DNA from: Ideonella sp. WA131b
GTDB taxonomy: Bacteria; Pseudomonadota; Gammaproteobacteria; Burkholderiales; Burkholderiaceae_C
Direction of reading: 5' to 3'
Length of the DNA: 64,000 nucleotides
NCBI GenBank assembly: GCA_023657425.1
Contig: JAGTJW010000001.1
Location: 1,302,001 to 1,366,000, forward strand
A program made the translations under genes and the position numbers. Below the pieces are notes generated by a model. That model was not told where the DNA came from. It searched no databases and was given only the letters and a program-made list of their open reading frames with translations. This document shows positions 8,523-23,034 of the stretch, piece by piece; the first letter of the stretch is position 1, and every line of letters starts with the position of its first letter.

Positions 8523-8689
8523 CTGGGCGCCGGCCTTGACGTCAGTGCGTTGCAGTCCCAGTTCTGCGACGTTGACGAGCGAGGCGATCCGCCTCGTTCA
8601 TCGACGGAGCAGCAACCATGGACACGACCCACCGAGCGGGTACCCCGCTGCGTCATCGCATGCTCAACGCCACACTCACGGGCCTGAAG

Positions 8690-8985
8690 TTCTTCTTCGT
8701 CGTGCCCGGTGGCGAACTGGCACCCGATGGCAAAACCTGGGTCGCGTGCAGACCGGCGTTTTTCCCGCCGGTGCGCGTGCTGTTGCGCCTGCTCAGACGG
8801 TGCTTCCTGAAGGAACTCCAGCGGCTGCAACAGGACGGCAAGCTGAGGTTCTTCGGCGAGCAAGCCGGCCTGGCCGACACCCGGGCGTTCAAGGCCTGGC
8901 TCACGCCGCTGCGCAAGGTCGCGTGGGTGGTGTATGCCAAGCGACCGTTCGCAGGACCCAGGGCCGTGCTGGCTTTCCTCCCCCG
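8690..8985 (+). mobile_element. IS91-like transposase fragment
   Basis: Within a plus-strand frame opening at ATG 8618, residues coded from about 8690 to 8985 read FFVVPGGELAPDGKTWVACR, then PAFFPPVRVLLRLLRR, LRFFGEQAGLADTRAFKAWL and WVVYAKRPFAGPRAVLAF. This is the central part of IS91-family (Y2/HUH-type) transposases. The N-terminal zinc region and the C-terminal tyrosine region are absent, and the frame turns to unrelated sequence after about 8985. It is a dead internal fragment; no element ends were seen. Confidence 0.7.
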
Positions 8986-9062
8986 AGGCTTGTGCGACGC
9001 CTGCCCTCAGGTCATCGCTGTTCGATGCTCGGTGGTGCGCGCCGGGCAGGCATCCCACATGC

Positions 9063-9411
9063 CTCAACAACATCAGCCATGCGTTGCGCACCCCGCTGCA
9101 GTCGATCATCGGCTTTTCGGAGCTGGGCCTGCGACGAGCCGGCGAACAGGCGCGGCTGGCGACCATGTTCGGTGACATCCACGCCTCTGGCCATAGCGCG
9201 GCGACCTGCGGCTGCCGGTGGCCGACCGCGGTCCGGGCATTCCCGACGGCGAGCAAGAGGCCATCTTCGAGGCCTTCGTGCAGAGCAGCCGCACCAAGGA
9301 CGGCTCGGGCGGCACGGGCCTGGGCCTGGCCATCAGCCGCACTCTGGTGCAGGCCCACGGCGGCCAGATCAGCGCACGCAACCGCGCCGGCGGCATCGGG
9401 GCTGGCGCTGA
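9063..9411 (+). pseudogene. Histidine kinase remnant with internal deletion
   Basis: Two pieces of one sensor kinase lie in different plus-strand frames. Around 9063-9200 is a phosphoacceptor H-box, LNNISHALRTPLQSIIGFSE followed by an IHASGH helix. From about 9212 is the G1/G2 region of the ATP-binding domain, VADRGPGIPDGEQEAIFEAF then SGGTGLGLAISRTLV. The dimerisation tail and N box between them are missing. The 3' end abuts the atpC stop codon. This is a pseudogene from a hybrid-kinase type protein, beside the IS91-like scrap. Confidence 0.65.
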
Positions 9412-9417
9412 GCGACC

Positions 9418-9849
9418 CTACTTCTTGCGCAGCTTCTGGATGGCCGCCAGCTGCGCGGCCATGGCGGCGAACTCGCCCTGCGCCGCTGCCAGATCGATGT
9501 CGCTCTTGGCGTTCTTCATCGCCTCTTCGGCCAGCTTCTTGGCCTCGGTGGCCTTGGCTTCGTCGAGGTCGTGGCCGCGGATGGCCGTGTCGGCGAGCAC
9601 CGTCACCACACCCGGCTGCACCTCGAGGATGCCACCGGCCACGAACACGAACTCTTCTTCGCTGCCGTCTTTGTCAGGCTGGGCGCGCTGGATGCGCACG
9701 GCTCCGGGCCGGATGCGCGTGATCAGCGGCGTGTGGCGCGGCAGGATGCCGAGCTCGCCGTTTTCGCCCGGAAGGGCGACGAACCTGGCCTCGCCGCTGA
9801 AGATGCTCTCTTCAGCGCTGACCACGTCCACGTGCAGGGTAGTAGCCAT
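9418..9849 (-). CDS. atpC: F1Fo ATP synthase epsilon subunit
   Basis: 143 residues. Epsilon forms part of the central stalk and inhibits ATP hydrolysis. The N-terminal beta-sandwich ([55 protein letters not shown]) is followed by a two-helix C-terminal domain. A GGAG ribosome-binding site lies just before the ATG at 9849. It is the last cistron of the atp operon but is cut off from atpD by an 830-bp array of hairpin repeats, far longer than the usual gap of tens of bases. This may lower or decouple its expression. Confidence 0.95.
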   Translation of the reverse strand: MATTLHVDVVSAEESIFSGEARFVALPGENGELGILPRHTPLITRIRPGAVRIQRAQPDKDGSEEEFVFVAGGILEVQPGVVTVLADTAIRGHDLDEAKATEAKKLAEEAMKNAKSDIDLAAAQGEFAAMAAQLAAIQKLRKK

Positions 9850-9861
9850 GGGGTCTCCGCT

Positions 9862-12098
<2,237 letters not shown>

Positions 12099-12136
12099 CT
12101 AAATCGAAATCGGGGGTGGGCGTCAGCCAGGGAACG

Positions 12137-13021
12137 TCAGCCCGAGATGGCGGCCGCGCCGCTGACGATCTCGGAGAGTTCCTTGGTGATCGCGGCCTGG
12201 CGCGTTTTGTTGTAGATGAGCTTGAGCTCACCGATCAGCGTGCCGGCGTTGTCGGTGGCGGCCTTCATGGCCACCATGCGCGCGCTCTGCTCGCTGGCCA
12301 TGTTCTCCGCGACGGCCTGGTAGACCAGGGCCTCGATGTAGCGCGTGAGCAGGTCGTCGATGACGGTGGGCGCGTCGGGCTCGTAGATGTAGTCCCAGCC
12401 GTACTGCGTCTTCTCGGCGGCACTCTGCTCCAGGCGCGCGGCGGCCAGCGGCAGCAGCGGCTCGACCAGCGGCTCCTGCTTCATCGTGTTGATGAACTTC
12501 GTGTAGCACAGGTACACGGCGTCGAGCTTGCCCTCGACGAAGGCGTCGAGCATCACCTTCACCGGGCCGATGAGCTTATCGAGCTGCGGCGCGTCGCCCA
12601 GCTGCGTGGCGTGGCTCACCACGGTGGCGCCGATGCGGTTGAGGAAGCCAAAGCCCTTGTTGCCGATGGCCACCGTGTGGATGGTGCAGCCGGCGGACTG
12701 CACTTCCTTCATCTTGTTCGTCACCGCGCGCAACACGTTGGTGTTGAGGCCGCCGCACAGGCCCTTGTCGGTGGTGACGACGATGAAGCCCACGGCCTTG
12801 GGCTTGTCGGTGGACCGCAGGTACGCGCTCTTGTACTCGGGGTTGGCTTCCGAGAGGTGCGCCGTGATGTTGCGGATCTTGTCGGCATAGGGCCGCGCCG
12901 AGCGCATGCGCTCCTGCGCCTTGCGCATCTTGCTGGCGGCGACCATTTCCATGGCCTTGGTGATCTTCTTGGTGTTCTCCACCGACTTGATCTTGCCGCG
13001 TATCTCTTTGCCGACCGCCAT
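12137..13021 (-). CDS. atpG: F1Fo ATP synthase gamma subunit
   Basis: 294 residues. Gamma is the rotor shaft of F1. The N-terminal coiled coil is typical ([34 protein letters not shown]), as are [12 protein letters not shown] in the globular part and the C-terminal helix [39 protein letters not shown]. Length is near the family norm. It lies 27 bp after atpA in the same operon. Confidence 0.97.
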   Translation of the reverse strand: MAVGKEIRGKIKSVENTKKITKAMEMVAASKMRKAQERMRSARPYADKIRNITAHLSEANPEYKSAYLRSTDKPKAVGFIVVTTDKGLCGGLNTNVLRAVTNKMKEVQSAGCTIHTVAIGNKGFGFLNRIGATVVSHATQLGDAPQLDKLIGPVKVMLDAFVEGKLDAVYLCYTKFINTMKQEPLVEPLLPLAAARLEQSAAEKTQYGWDYIYEPDAPTVIDDLLTRYIEALVYQAVAENMASEQSARMVAMKAATDNAGTLIGELKLIYNKTRQAAITKELSEIVSGAAAISG

Positions 13022-13048
13022 GGTCTTGCTCCTTCGCTGCGCCGGCGT

Positions 13049-14602
<1,554 letters not shown>

Positions 14603-14628
14603 GGGGTGCTCCTATTGCTTCGCTCGGC

Positions 14629-15168
14629 TCAGCTGGCGAGCGAAAGCTTCATCTGTTCGAGACGGGCCTTGACCGAGGTGTCCAGCACTTCGTCGCCCAC
14701 GGTGACGCGGATGCCGCCGATCAGCTCGGGCAGCACTTCGACGCGCGCATTCAGGCGGCGACCAAAGCGCTTTTCCAGCGTGGCGAGCACGTCGGGCAGT
14801 TGCCCGGCGTCGATCGGGAAGGCGCTTTCGACGAGCGCATCGGACACGCCGCCCTGGGCGTTGACGAGGGTCGAGAACTGCGCCGCGATCTCGGGCAGCA
14901 CCGACAGCCGGCCGTTTTCAAGCACCGCACGCAGCAGGTTGCCGGCCTTGGCATGCAAGGACAGGCCTTGCTGCAGCGCGATGCCGGCGATCACGTCGAA
15001 GACCTGGTCCGTCGACACCTTGGGGTTGTCGGCGAACTGCTTCAGCAGCGGGTCGGCGGCCAGTGCGGCCAGGTCGGTGACCTGGCTCTTCAGGGCCGCG
15101 GCGTCCGCGCCAGCGGCCTTGAACAAGGCCTCGGCGTAAGGCCTGGCGAGGGTGGCGATCTCGGCCAT
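14629..15168 (-). CDS. atpH: F1Fo ATP synthase delta subunit
   Basis: 179 residues from ATG 15168; the frame is open further upstream but that part is antisense or out-of-frame atpF. Delta (OSCP) joins F1 to the peripheral stalk. The N-terminal helical bundle begins [19 protein letters not shown]. The C-terminal portion has the family pattern [20 protein letters not shown] with [14 protein letters not shown]. It starts 8 bp after the atpF stop, so the two are tightly coupled. Confidence 0.95.
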   Translation of the reverse strand: MAEIATLARPYAEALFKAAGADAAALKSQVTDLAALAADPLLKQFADNPKVSTDQVFDVIAGIALQQGLSLHAKAGNLLRAVLENGRLSVLPEIAAQFSTLVNAQGGVSDALVESAFPIDAGQLPDVLATLEKRFGRRLNARVEVLPELIGGIRVTVGDEVLDTSVKARLEQMKLSLAS

Positions 15169-15176
15169 GGTTCGCC

Positions 15177-15647
15177 TCAGAGCTCGGTCTTCAGGCGCGA
15201 CAGCAGCTCGGCGTGCACGCCGGCGTTGACCTCGCGCTTGAGGATGGCTTCGGCACCCTTGACGGCCAGCCCGGCGACCTGGTCGCGCAGCGTCTCGCGG
15301 GCCTTCACCGACTCCTGCTCGGCCTCGGCGCGGGCGGCGGCGATGATCTTCGCGGCCTCTTCCGACGCGCGGCCCTTGGCCTCTTCGACCATCTGCTGAG
15401 CCAGGTGCTCGGCGTCGGCCAGGCGCTTGGCCGCGTCGGTGCGCGCGGCAGCCAGTTGCTGCTCGACACGCGAGTTGGCAGCGGCGAGGTCGGCCTTGGC
15501 CTTGTCGGCGGCCGACAGGCCTTCGGCGATCTTCTTCGCGCGCTCGTCCAGCGCCGCCGTGATCGGCGGCCAGATGTAGCGCATCGTGAACCAGACCAGG
15601 ATCGCAAAGACGATCAGCTGGAAGAAAAGTGTGGCGTTGATGCTCAT
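15177..15647 (-). CDS. atpF: F1Fo ATP synthase b subunit
   Basis: 156 residues from ATG 15647 ([20 protein letters not shown]), six codons inside the longest frame; this start gives the family N-terminus. One N-terminal transmembrane helix is followed by a long charged coiled coil rich in Ala, Lys and Glu, which forms the peripheral stator as a dimer. The conserved [20 protein letters not shown] follows the membrane helix. It is separated from atpE by a 116-bp gap with strong hairpins, which may help set the unequal a:b:c stoichiometry. Confidence 0.96.
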   Translation of the reverse strand: MSINATLFFQLIVFAILVWFTMRYIWPPITAALDERAKKIAEGLSAADKAKADLAAANSRVEQQLAAARTDAAKRLADAEHLAQQMVEEAKGRASEEAAKIIAAARAEAEQESVKARETLRDQVAGLAVKGAEAILKREVNAGVHAELLSRLKTEL

Positions 15648-15718
15648 GGCATGCCTCGGTCGCAATTAACTTCCCAAGCGAACGCCGCGGAACCGGCTCC
15701 GCCGGGCCCCTGGCGTTG

Positions 15719-15749
15719 CCCCCTTGAGGGGGAGCGGCGAAGCCGCTCC
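15719..15749 (-). other. Intercistronic hairpins between atpE and atpF
   Basis: Within the 116-bp atpE-atpF gap are two adjacent palindromes: CCCCCTTGAGGGGG (15719-15732) and GGAGCGGC-GAA-GCCGCTCC (15731-15749). They are not followed by a T-run on the minus strand. Their likely effect is on RNA processing or stability, in keeping with the high copy number of subunit c, but this is an inference. Confidence 0.5.
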
Positions 15750-15763
15750 GGGGGTGGGCGACA

Positions 15764-17498
<1,735 letters not shown>

Positions 17499-17536
17499 CT
17501 GGAACGACTTGCGGCTGTGGGTAGCAAAGCCTGTCG

Positions 17537-17542
17537 ATTATA
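17537..17542 (-). promoter_or_regulatory. Probable -10 box of the atp operon
   Basis: The minus strand carries a perfect TATAAT at 17542-17537, in an unusually AT-rich pocket of this GC-rich DNA, about 38 bp before the atpI start codon. No strong TTGACA is seen at the right distance upstream, so the -35 is weak or absent. The box lies in the 180-bp divergent region shared with the DsbD-like gene. Confidence 0.6.
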
Positions 17543-17678
17543 CGAAGAAACCCGTGGTGCCCCAGAATGCCCCCTCGCCGCCGGCCCTGGAGGACAGCGG
17601 CGGAACTTCAGCCGCGCCTCACCGTCTGTACCGGTGCTGCCCCCTCTGCGACCCCGGGTCGCCCGTGCCCGTCACTGC

Positions 17679-19820
17679 ATGCGATTCCAATCCGTCACGC
17701 TCGCCGCACTCGCCGCACTCGCCCTGGTCGCCCTGGCCCCCGCCGCGGCAACAAGCCCGCGTTCGGCTGTCGTCACCACGCCACAGGTGCGGGCGGAACT
17801 GGTGGCGCACGCGCCCGAGGGGCTGCAGCCCGGCAGGCCCGCCTGGCTGGGCCTGAAGATCGAACACAAAGAACACTGGCACACCTACTGGAAGAACCCG
17901 GGCGACTCGGGTCTGCCCACGACGCTGGCCTGGACGCTGCCGGCCGGCGCGGCGGCCGGCGATATCGACTGGCCCACACCCCAGCGGCTGCCCATCGGCC
18001 CGCTGATGAACTTCGGCTACGAGGGCAGGCTGCTGCTGCCGGTGTCGCTCTCGGTGCCCGCAGGGCTGCAAGGCGACAGCCTCACCGTCAAGCTGGCCGC
18101 TGAGTGGCTCGTGTGCAAGGACGTGTGCATTCCCGAGAGCGGTGAGTTCACGCTGCAGCTGCCGGTCAACGCCGCCACGGCGGGGCACGCGGCGCTGTTC
18201 GAGGCTGCGCGCGCCGCGCGCCCGCAAGACCTGCCCGGCGCCCGGGCCGAGGCCGCGCTCGAGGGCAGCGAGCTCGTCGTGCGCATCGCCGGCCTGCCGG
18301 CGGCCTGGCAGGGCCGCGAGCTCGGCTTCCTCCCCGAGACGCCCGGCGTCATCGTCAACGCCGCCAAGCCGGCCACGGCCTGGGCCGACGGCACCTGGAC
18401 GGCGCGCGTGGCGGTGGATCCGATGCGCAGCGAATCGCCCGCCACGATGCCGGCGGTGCTGATCAGCGAGGGCCAGCCCGCCGGGCTGCGCGTGGCCGTG
18501 ACGACGCCCTGGCCTGCGCTGGTTGCGGTGACGGTGCCCGCGCCGGTGCTGGGCAACGCCGAGATCACGGTGGTGCCCGCGGCTGTGCCGCCGGGTTTCG
18601 TGCTCGCCGTGGCCTTGGCCTTGCTGGGCGGGCTGATCCTCAACCTGATGCCCTGCGTCTTCCCGGTGCTGTCGCTCAAGGTGCTGGGCTTTGCCCGCAC
18701 AGGCGCAGACCGGCGCGCGCAGCGGGCCGGCGGCCTGGCCTACACGGCCGGCGTGGTTCTCAGCTTCATGGCCCTGGCCGGCCTGCTGCTGGCGCTGCGC
18801 GCCGGGGGCGAGCAGCTGGGCTGGGGCTTCCAGCTGCAGCAGCCGGCGGTGGTGGCGGTGCTGGCGGCCCTCTTCACGCTGATCGGCTTGAACCTGGCGG
18901 GCGTGTTCGAGGTCGGCTCGGTGCTGCCGTCCTCGTGGGCCGGGGTGCAGGCCCGCCATCCGGTGGCCGATCACTTCCTGACCGGCGTGCTTGCCGTGGC
19001 CGTGGCCAGCCCCTGCACGGCGCCGTTCATGGGCGTCTCGCTCGGCGCGGCCCTCACCATGCCCCCCATGCAGGCACTGGCCGTGTTCGCCGCGCTTGGC
19101 GTGGGCATGGCGCTGCCCTTCCTGGCCGCCAGCGTCTGGCCGGCATTGACGCGCGCGCTGCCGCGCCCGGGCGCCTGGATGCAGCACTTCAAGTCGCTGA
19201 TGGCCTTCCCGATGTTCGCCACCGTGGTGTGGCTGGTGTGGGTGCTGGGCGTGCAGGTGGGCATCGACGGCGCGGTGGCGCTGCTGGGCCTGCTGGTGGC
19301 GCTGGCCTTCGTGGCCTGGGCTCTGGGCTCGCCGACGCTGGGCCCGAAGGCCCGGGGCGGCTTCGGCACCGCGGCCGTGTTGCTGCTGGTGGCGGCGCTG
19401 GTGTGGGCGCTGCCCTCGCTGCGCCAGGACGCGCTGGCCGGTGCCGCGCCGGGCGGCAGCGCTGCGGCGGCCGATGCGGCCTGGCAGCCCTGGAGTGCCG
19501 AGCGCGTGGCGCAAGGGCAGGCCGAAGGCCGCACGGTGTTCGTCGACTACACCGCGGCCTGGTGCGTCACCTGCCAGTTCAACAAGCGCACCACGCTGGC
19601 CGCGGCCGATGTGCAGGCCGCGTTCGACGCGAAGAACGTGCTGCTGCTGCGCGCCGACTGGACGCGGCGCGACCCCGCCATCACCGCGCAGCTCGCGCGC
19701 TACGGCCGCAGCGGCGTGCCGGTCTATGCCGTCTACACCCCCGGCGCGGCAGGGCCAAGGCTGCTGAGCGAGATTCTCAGCATCGACGAGGTGCTCGGCG
19801 CCCTCGGCGCCGCGCGCTGA
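17679..19820 (+). CDS. DsbD-like thiol:disulfide interchange protein
   Basis: 713 residues from ATG 17679, which starts a signal peptide (MRFQSVTLAALAALALVAL, cut near AAATS). Domain order: periplasmic N-terminal domain (about 25-290) with a CKDVC cysteine pair near residues 146-150; a membrane core of about eight helices holding LNLMPCVFPVL (near 322) and VASPCTAPFMG (near 443), the two cysteines that pass electrons across the membrane; and a C-terminal thioredoxin domain with WCVTC near residue 630. It carries reducing power from cytoplasmic thioredoxin to periplasmic proteins. The next gene, a secreted redoxin, may be one of its partners. It resembles the ScsB/DsbD group more than E. coli DsbD in its N-terminal domain. 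Confidence 0.88.
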   Translation: MRFQSVTLAALAALALVALAPAAATSPRSAVVTTPQVRAELVAHAPEGLQPGRPAWLGLKIEHKEHWHTYWKNPGDSGLPTTLAWTLPAGAAAGDIDWPTPQRLPIGPLMNFGYEGRLLLPVSLSVPAGLQGDSLTVKLAAEWLVCKDVCIPESGEFTLQLPVNAATAGHAALFEAARAARPQDLPGARAEAALEGSELVVRIAGLPAAWQGRELGFLPETPGVIVNAAKPATAWADGTWTARVAVDPMRSESPATMPAVLISEGQPAGLRVAVTTPWPALVAVTVPAPVLGNAEITVVPAAVPPGFVLAVALALLGGLILNLMPCVFPVLSLKVLGFARTGADRRAQRAGGLAYTAGVVLSFMALAGLLLALRAGGEQLGWGFQLQQPAVVAVLAALFTLIGLNLAGVFEVGSVLPSSWAGVQARHPVADHFLTGVLAVAVASPCTAPFMGVSLGAALTMPPMQALAVFAALGVGMALPFLAASVWPALTRALPRPGAWMQHFKSLMAFPMFATVVWLVWVLGVQVGIDGAVALLGLLVALAFVAWALGSPTLGPKARGGFGTAAVLLLVAALVWALPSLRQDALAGAAPGGSAAAADAAWQPWSAERVAQGQAEGRTVFVDYTAAWCVTCQFNKRTTLAAADVQAAFDAKNVLLLRADWTRRDPAITAQLARYGRSGVPVYAVYTPGAAGPRLLSEILSIDEVLGALGAAR

Positions 19821-19842
19821 CCCACCATCGCCAGGCGCCCGC

Positions 19843-20460
19843 ATGCACGCCTACACCCGCCGCGCCTTCACCGGTGCCGCCCTCGCGCTGGCCGCCAGCG
19901 CGGCCTTCGCCAACGCCACCGTCGGCCAGCCCGCGCCGGCCTTCACGGCGCTGGACACCGCCGGCAAGGCCGTTTCGCTGGCCGACTTCAATGGCCGCCA
20001 TGTCGTGCTGGAGTGGGTGAACCCGGGCTGCCCCTACGTCGTCAAGCACTACGGCAGCGGCAATATGCAGGGCACGCAGCGCGAGGCGGTGGCCAAGGGC
20101 GTGGTCTGGCTCAGCGTCAACAGCACCGCCGCCGACTCGCGCGACTTCCGCAAGCCCGCCGACATGGCGGCCTGGATGCAGCAGCAGAAGGCCGCTGCCA
20201 CGGCGACGCTGATGGACGCCGAAGGAAAGGTCGGCCGCGCGTACGGCGCCCGCACGACGCCGCACCTGTACATCATCGATCCCGCCGGCAAACTGGTCTA
20301 TGCCGGCGCCATCGACAGCAACCCCAGCAGCCGGCAGGCCGACATCGCCACCGCCACCAACCACGTCAAGGTGGCGCTGTCCGAGTCGCTGGCCGGCAAG
20401 CCGGTGAGCACGCCGGTGACGCGGCCCTATGGCTGCTCGGTGAAGTACTCGTCGATGTGA
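19843..20460 (+). CDS. Exported thioredoxin-fold (redoxin/AhpC-TSA) protein
   Basis: 205 residues. The N-terminus MHAYTRRAFTGAALALAASA has a twin-arginine motif and a hydrophobic stretch ending in AFA-NA, so it is probably exported by Tat. The mature part has a thioredoxin/peroxiredoxin fold: VGQPAPAFTALDTAGKAVSL, then NPGCPYVVKHYGSGNMQ with a single active-site cysteine where thioredoxins have CxxC. A second cysteine lies near the C-terminus (PYGCSVKY). It starts 22 bp after the DsbD-like gene and is probably co-transcribed, which suggests that it receives electrons from it. Confidence 0.8.
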   Translation: MHAYTRRAFTGAALALAASAAFANATVGQPAPAFTALDTAGKAVSLADFNGRHVVLEWVNPGCPYVVKHYGSGNMQGTQREAVAKGVVWLSVNSTAADSRDFRKPADMAAWMQQQKAAATATLMDAEGKVGRAYGARTTPHLYIIDPAGKLVYAGAIDSNPSSRQADIATATNHVKVALSESLAGKPVSTPVTRPYGCSVKYSSM

Positions 20461-20470
20461 GCGCAAGGCC

Positions 20471-22108
20471 TCACGGCAGGCGCGTGTACTGCGCAGCCAG
20501 CGCCGTGAAGGCCTGGAGCGCCGGATCGCGGCCGGTCTCCTCGCCGACGATGGCCGCGACGGCGGGTGCTGCCGCGGCGGCCACGGCGGCATCGAGGAAC
20601 AACAGGCGCGAGCGCCTTGCCAGCACGTCGGTTGTCGTGCGCGCGAACTCGTGGCGTACGGCAAAGCGCACCATGGCCTCGCTCAGCACGCCGACCCCGG
20701 TTTCGCCATCGTGCGCGAGCCAGCGGTCGGCGCCGGGCAGCACCCGCAGCGCAGCGGCCTCGGCACCGTAGAGGTGCTCGCCCGGCGGCGCGGAGAGCGT
20801 TCGCGCCGGATCGCTGACGGCGGGTGTGCCCAGCAGGCGCAGCGCCGTCGTCGCGCCCGCCGGCCGCTGCGGCAGCAGGCCGGCGGCCATGCAGCGTGCC
20901 AGCACGTCCTCGGCCATCGCGCGGTAGGTGGTCCACTTGCCGCCCGTCACGCTGACGAGGCCCGAGCGCGACACCCACACGGTGTGCTCGCGCGAGATCG
21001 ACCGCGTGTCGCCGACCGCGCCCGCTGCCCCGGCGCCAGGCCTGACCAGCGGGCGCAGCCCCACCCACACCGAGCGCACGTCGGCCGGCCGTGGTGCCCG
21101 CGCCAGGTAGCGGCCGGCCTCGCGCAGGATGAAGGCCACCTCGTCGGCGCGCGGCTCGGGCTCGGCGGGGGCGTCGGGGCGCGGCGTGTCGGTGGTGCCC
21201 AGCACCGTCTTGCCCAGCCAGGGCACGGCGAAGAGCACGCGGCCGTCCTCCGTCTTGGGCACCAGCAAGCCATGAACCTGGGCGCCGGGGCCGGGCAGGA
21301 AGGCGCGGTCGACCACCAGGTGCACGCCCTGGCTGGGCGCCACGCGCGGCGCGGCGGGCGCGGCGGGCTCCGCCTCGTCGTGGTCAAGCGCGGTGATCCC
21401 GTCGACCCACACGCCGGTGGCGTTGACGACGCAGCGTGCCGTCACGCGGTGGGCGCTGCCGGTCTCGGTGTCGTGCACCACCAGGCCGCGCACCTGGCCG
21501 CGCTCGCGCAGCAGCGCCGTCACCCGCGCATGGTTGAGCAGCAGCGCGCCGCGCTCGGCGGCGGTGCGCGCCAGCAGCAGCGCCAGGCGCGCGTCGTCGA
21601 ACTGGCCGTCCCAGTAGCGCACGCCGCCTTGCAGCGTGCCGGCGGGGCCCTGCGCGCGCACGCCGGGCAACAGGGCCTGCGCGCGGCGCGCATCGAGCCA
21701 CTCGGTGGTTCCGAGGGCCCGCGAGCCGGCCAGCAAGTCGTAGGCCTTGAGGCCGGCGCCGTAGAAGCCTTTCTCCCACCAGCGGTAGGCCGGCATGACG
21801 AAGGGCAGCGGCGCGGCCACGTGCGGCGCGTTGGCCAGCAACGCGCCGCGCTCGCGCAGGGCTTCGCGCACGAGGCCGAGGTCGCCCTGCGCCAGGTAGC
21901 GCACGCCGCCGTGCGCCAGCTTGGTGGCGCGCGACGAGGTGCCGCAGGCAAAGTCGCCGGCCTCCAGCAGCAGCACCGAGAAGCCGCGCGCCGCGGCGTC
22001 GAGCGCCACGCCCAGGCCCACCGAGCCGCCGCCGATGATGGCGAGGCCCCACTCGCGCGGCGCGGTCAGCCGCGCAACGAGCTCGGCCCGGGGGTGTGGC
22101 GTGGCCAC
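20471..22108 (-). CDS. glpD: FAD-dependent glycerol-3-phosphate dehydrogenase
   Basis: 545 residues from a GTG at 22108, two bases beyond the stop of the upstream SMP-30 gene; no ATG lies before the FAD motif. The N-terminal dinucleotide fold reads LAIIGGGSVGLGVALDAAAR, with FACGTSSRATKLAHGGVRYL typical of GlpD. Later motifs include VVNATGVWVDGI and LLVPKTEDGRVLFAVPW. The enzyme oxidises sn-glycerol-3-phosphate to dihydroxyacetone phosphate at the inner membrane and passes electrons to quinone. It is the last gene of a minus-strand run of carbon-metabolism genes; a glycerol kinase is not present here. Confidence 0.88.
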   Translation of the reverse strand: MATPHPRAELVARLTAPREWGLAIIGGGSVGLGVALDAAARGFSVLLLEAGDFACGTSSRATKLAHGGVRYLAQGDLGLVREALRERGALLANAPHVAAPLPFVMPAYRWWEKGFYGAGLKAYDLLAGSRALGTTEWLDARRAQALLPGVRAQGPAGTLQGGVRYWDGQFDDARLALLLARTAAERGALLLNHARVTALLRERGQVRGLVVHDTETGSAHRVTARCVVNATGVWVDGITALDHDEAEPAAPAAPRVAPSQGVHLVVDRAFLPGPGAQVHGLLVPKTEDGRVLFAVPWLGKTVLGTTDTPRPDAPAEPEPRADEVAFILREAGRYLARAPRPADVRSVWVGLRPLVRPGAGAAGAVGDTRSISREHTVWVSRSGLVSVTGGKWTTYRAMAEDVLARCMAAGLLPQRPAGATTALRLLGTPAVSDPARTLSAPPGEHLYGAEAAALRVLPGADRWLAHDGETGVGVLSEAMVRFAVRHEFARTTTDVLARRSRLLFLDAAVAAAAAPAVAAIVGEETGRDPALQAFTALAAQYTRLP

Positions 22109-22110
22109 GC

Positions 22111-23034
22111 TCAGCCGCGCGCGAAGTTCACCGGCAGGCCGGCCACCGGTGCCCGCGCCATCAGCACGCGGCCCGCCCAGGGCTGGGCCGCCAGCTCGGC
22201 CGCTGGCCGGTTGATGCAGGCGGTGGTGACGTAGAGGGTGCGCCCGTCGGCCCCGCCGAAGCAGGGCATGGTCGGGCAGCGCACCGGCAGCGGCACGCTG
22301 GCACGCAGCGTGCCGTCGGGCGCGAGGCACACGAGGCGCTGGCCTTCCATCATCGCCACCCAGTAGCCGCCATCGACGTCGATGGCTGCGCCGTCAGGGC
22401 GGCCGCCATAGTGGTCGAGTGGAGCGCCAGAGACCTTGGGCTCGAAACGATGCAGCACGCGCGGCGCCACCAGGCGGTCGGTGCCGCTGTCCAGCGTGTG
22501 CGCCGTCACCGCGTGCGTGGGCGTGTCGGCGGTGAGCACCGTGCGGCCGTCGGCGCTGAAGGCCAGGCCGTTGCCGATGGTCAGGCCGCCGAGCAGGCGC
22601 TCGAGCGTGGCACCGTCCCATCGGTACAGCGCTGCCGCGGGCTTGTCGCGCGGCTCGTAGATGGTGCTGACCCACAGCCGGCCGGCGGCGTCGGCCTTGC
22701 CGTCGTTGAAGCGTTCGGTGGCGGGCTCGTAGGGCGGCGCGGCCAGGCGCTCGGCCGTGGCCGTGGCGGGGTCGACGCGGAACAGGCCGTCGCGCCGCGC
22801 CATCAGCAGCCAGCCGCAGGGCAGCGGCGCAATGCAGCCGGGCTCGGCAGGCAGCTCCCAGCGGCGGTGTGCGCCCTCAGTGCCGGGCGCTGGCTGCCAG
22901 CGGTGCAGCGCGCGGCCGGGGATGTCGAGCCAGTACAGCGCCTGCTCGTCGGGGTGCCAGAACGGCGACTCGCCCAGCAGGCCCGGGGGTACGGGCAGCG
23001 GTTGCCAGTCGAGCTGCAGCACCGGGCCTGTCAT
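22111..23034 (-). CDS. SMP-30/gluconolactonase family protein
   Basis: 307 residues from ATG 23034, overlapping the stop of the aldose epimerase by four bases. It is a six-bladed propeller sugar lactonase: LLGESPFWHPDEQALYWLDI with the metal-binding Glu, ERFNDGKADAAGRLWVSTI with Asn/Asp, GLTIGNGLAFSADGRTV, and RPDGAAIDVDGGYWVAM with the catalytic Asp. Such enzymes open aldonolactones to sugar acids. Its place between galM and glpD suggests a role in sugar oxidation, but the sugar is unknown. Confidence 0.88.
   Translation of the reverse strand: MTGPVLQLDWQPLPVPPGLLGESPFWHPDEQALYWLDIPGRALHRWQPAPGTEGAHRRWELPAEPGCIAPLPCGWLLMARRDGLFRVDPATATAERLAAPPYEPATERFNDGKADAAGRLWVSTIYEPRDKPAAALYRWDGATLERLLGGLTIGNGLAFSADGRTVLTADTPTHAVTAHTLDSGTDRLVAPRVLHRFEPKVSGAPLDHYGGRPDGAAIDVDGGYWVAMMEGQRLVCLAPDGTLRASVPLPVRCPTMPCFGGADGRTLYVTTACINRPAAELAAQPWAGRVLMARAPVAGLPVNFARG

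Noticed and set aside
15719..15749. Rho-independent terminator inside the atp operon
   Set aside because: The hairpins have no T-run and the downstream genes atpF-C need the same transcript, so an RNA-processing role is more likely.
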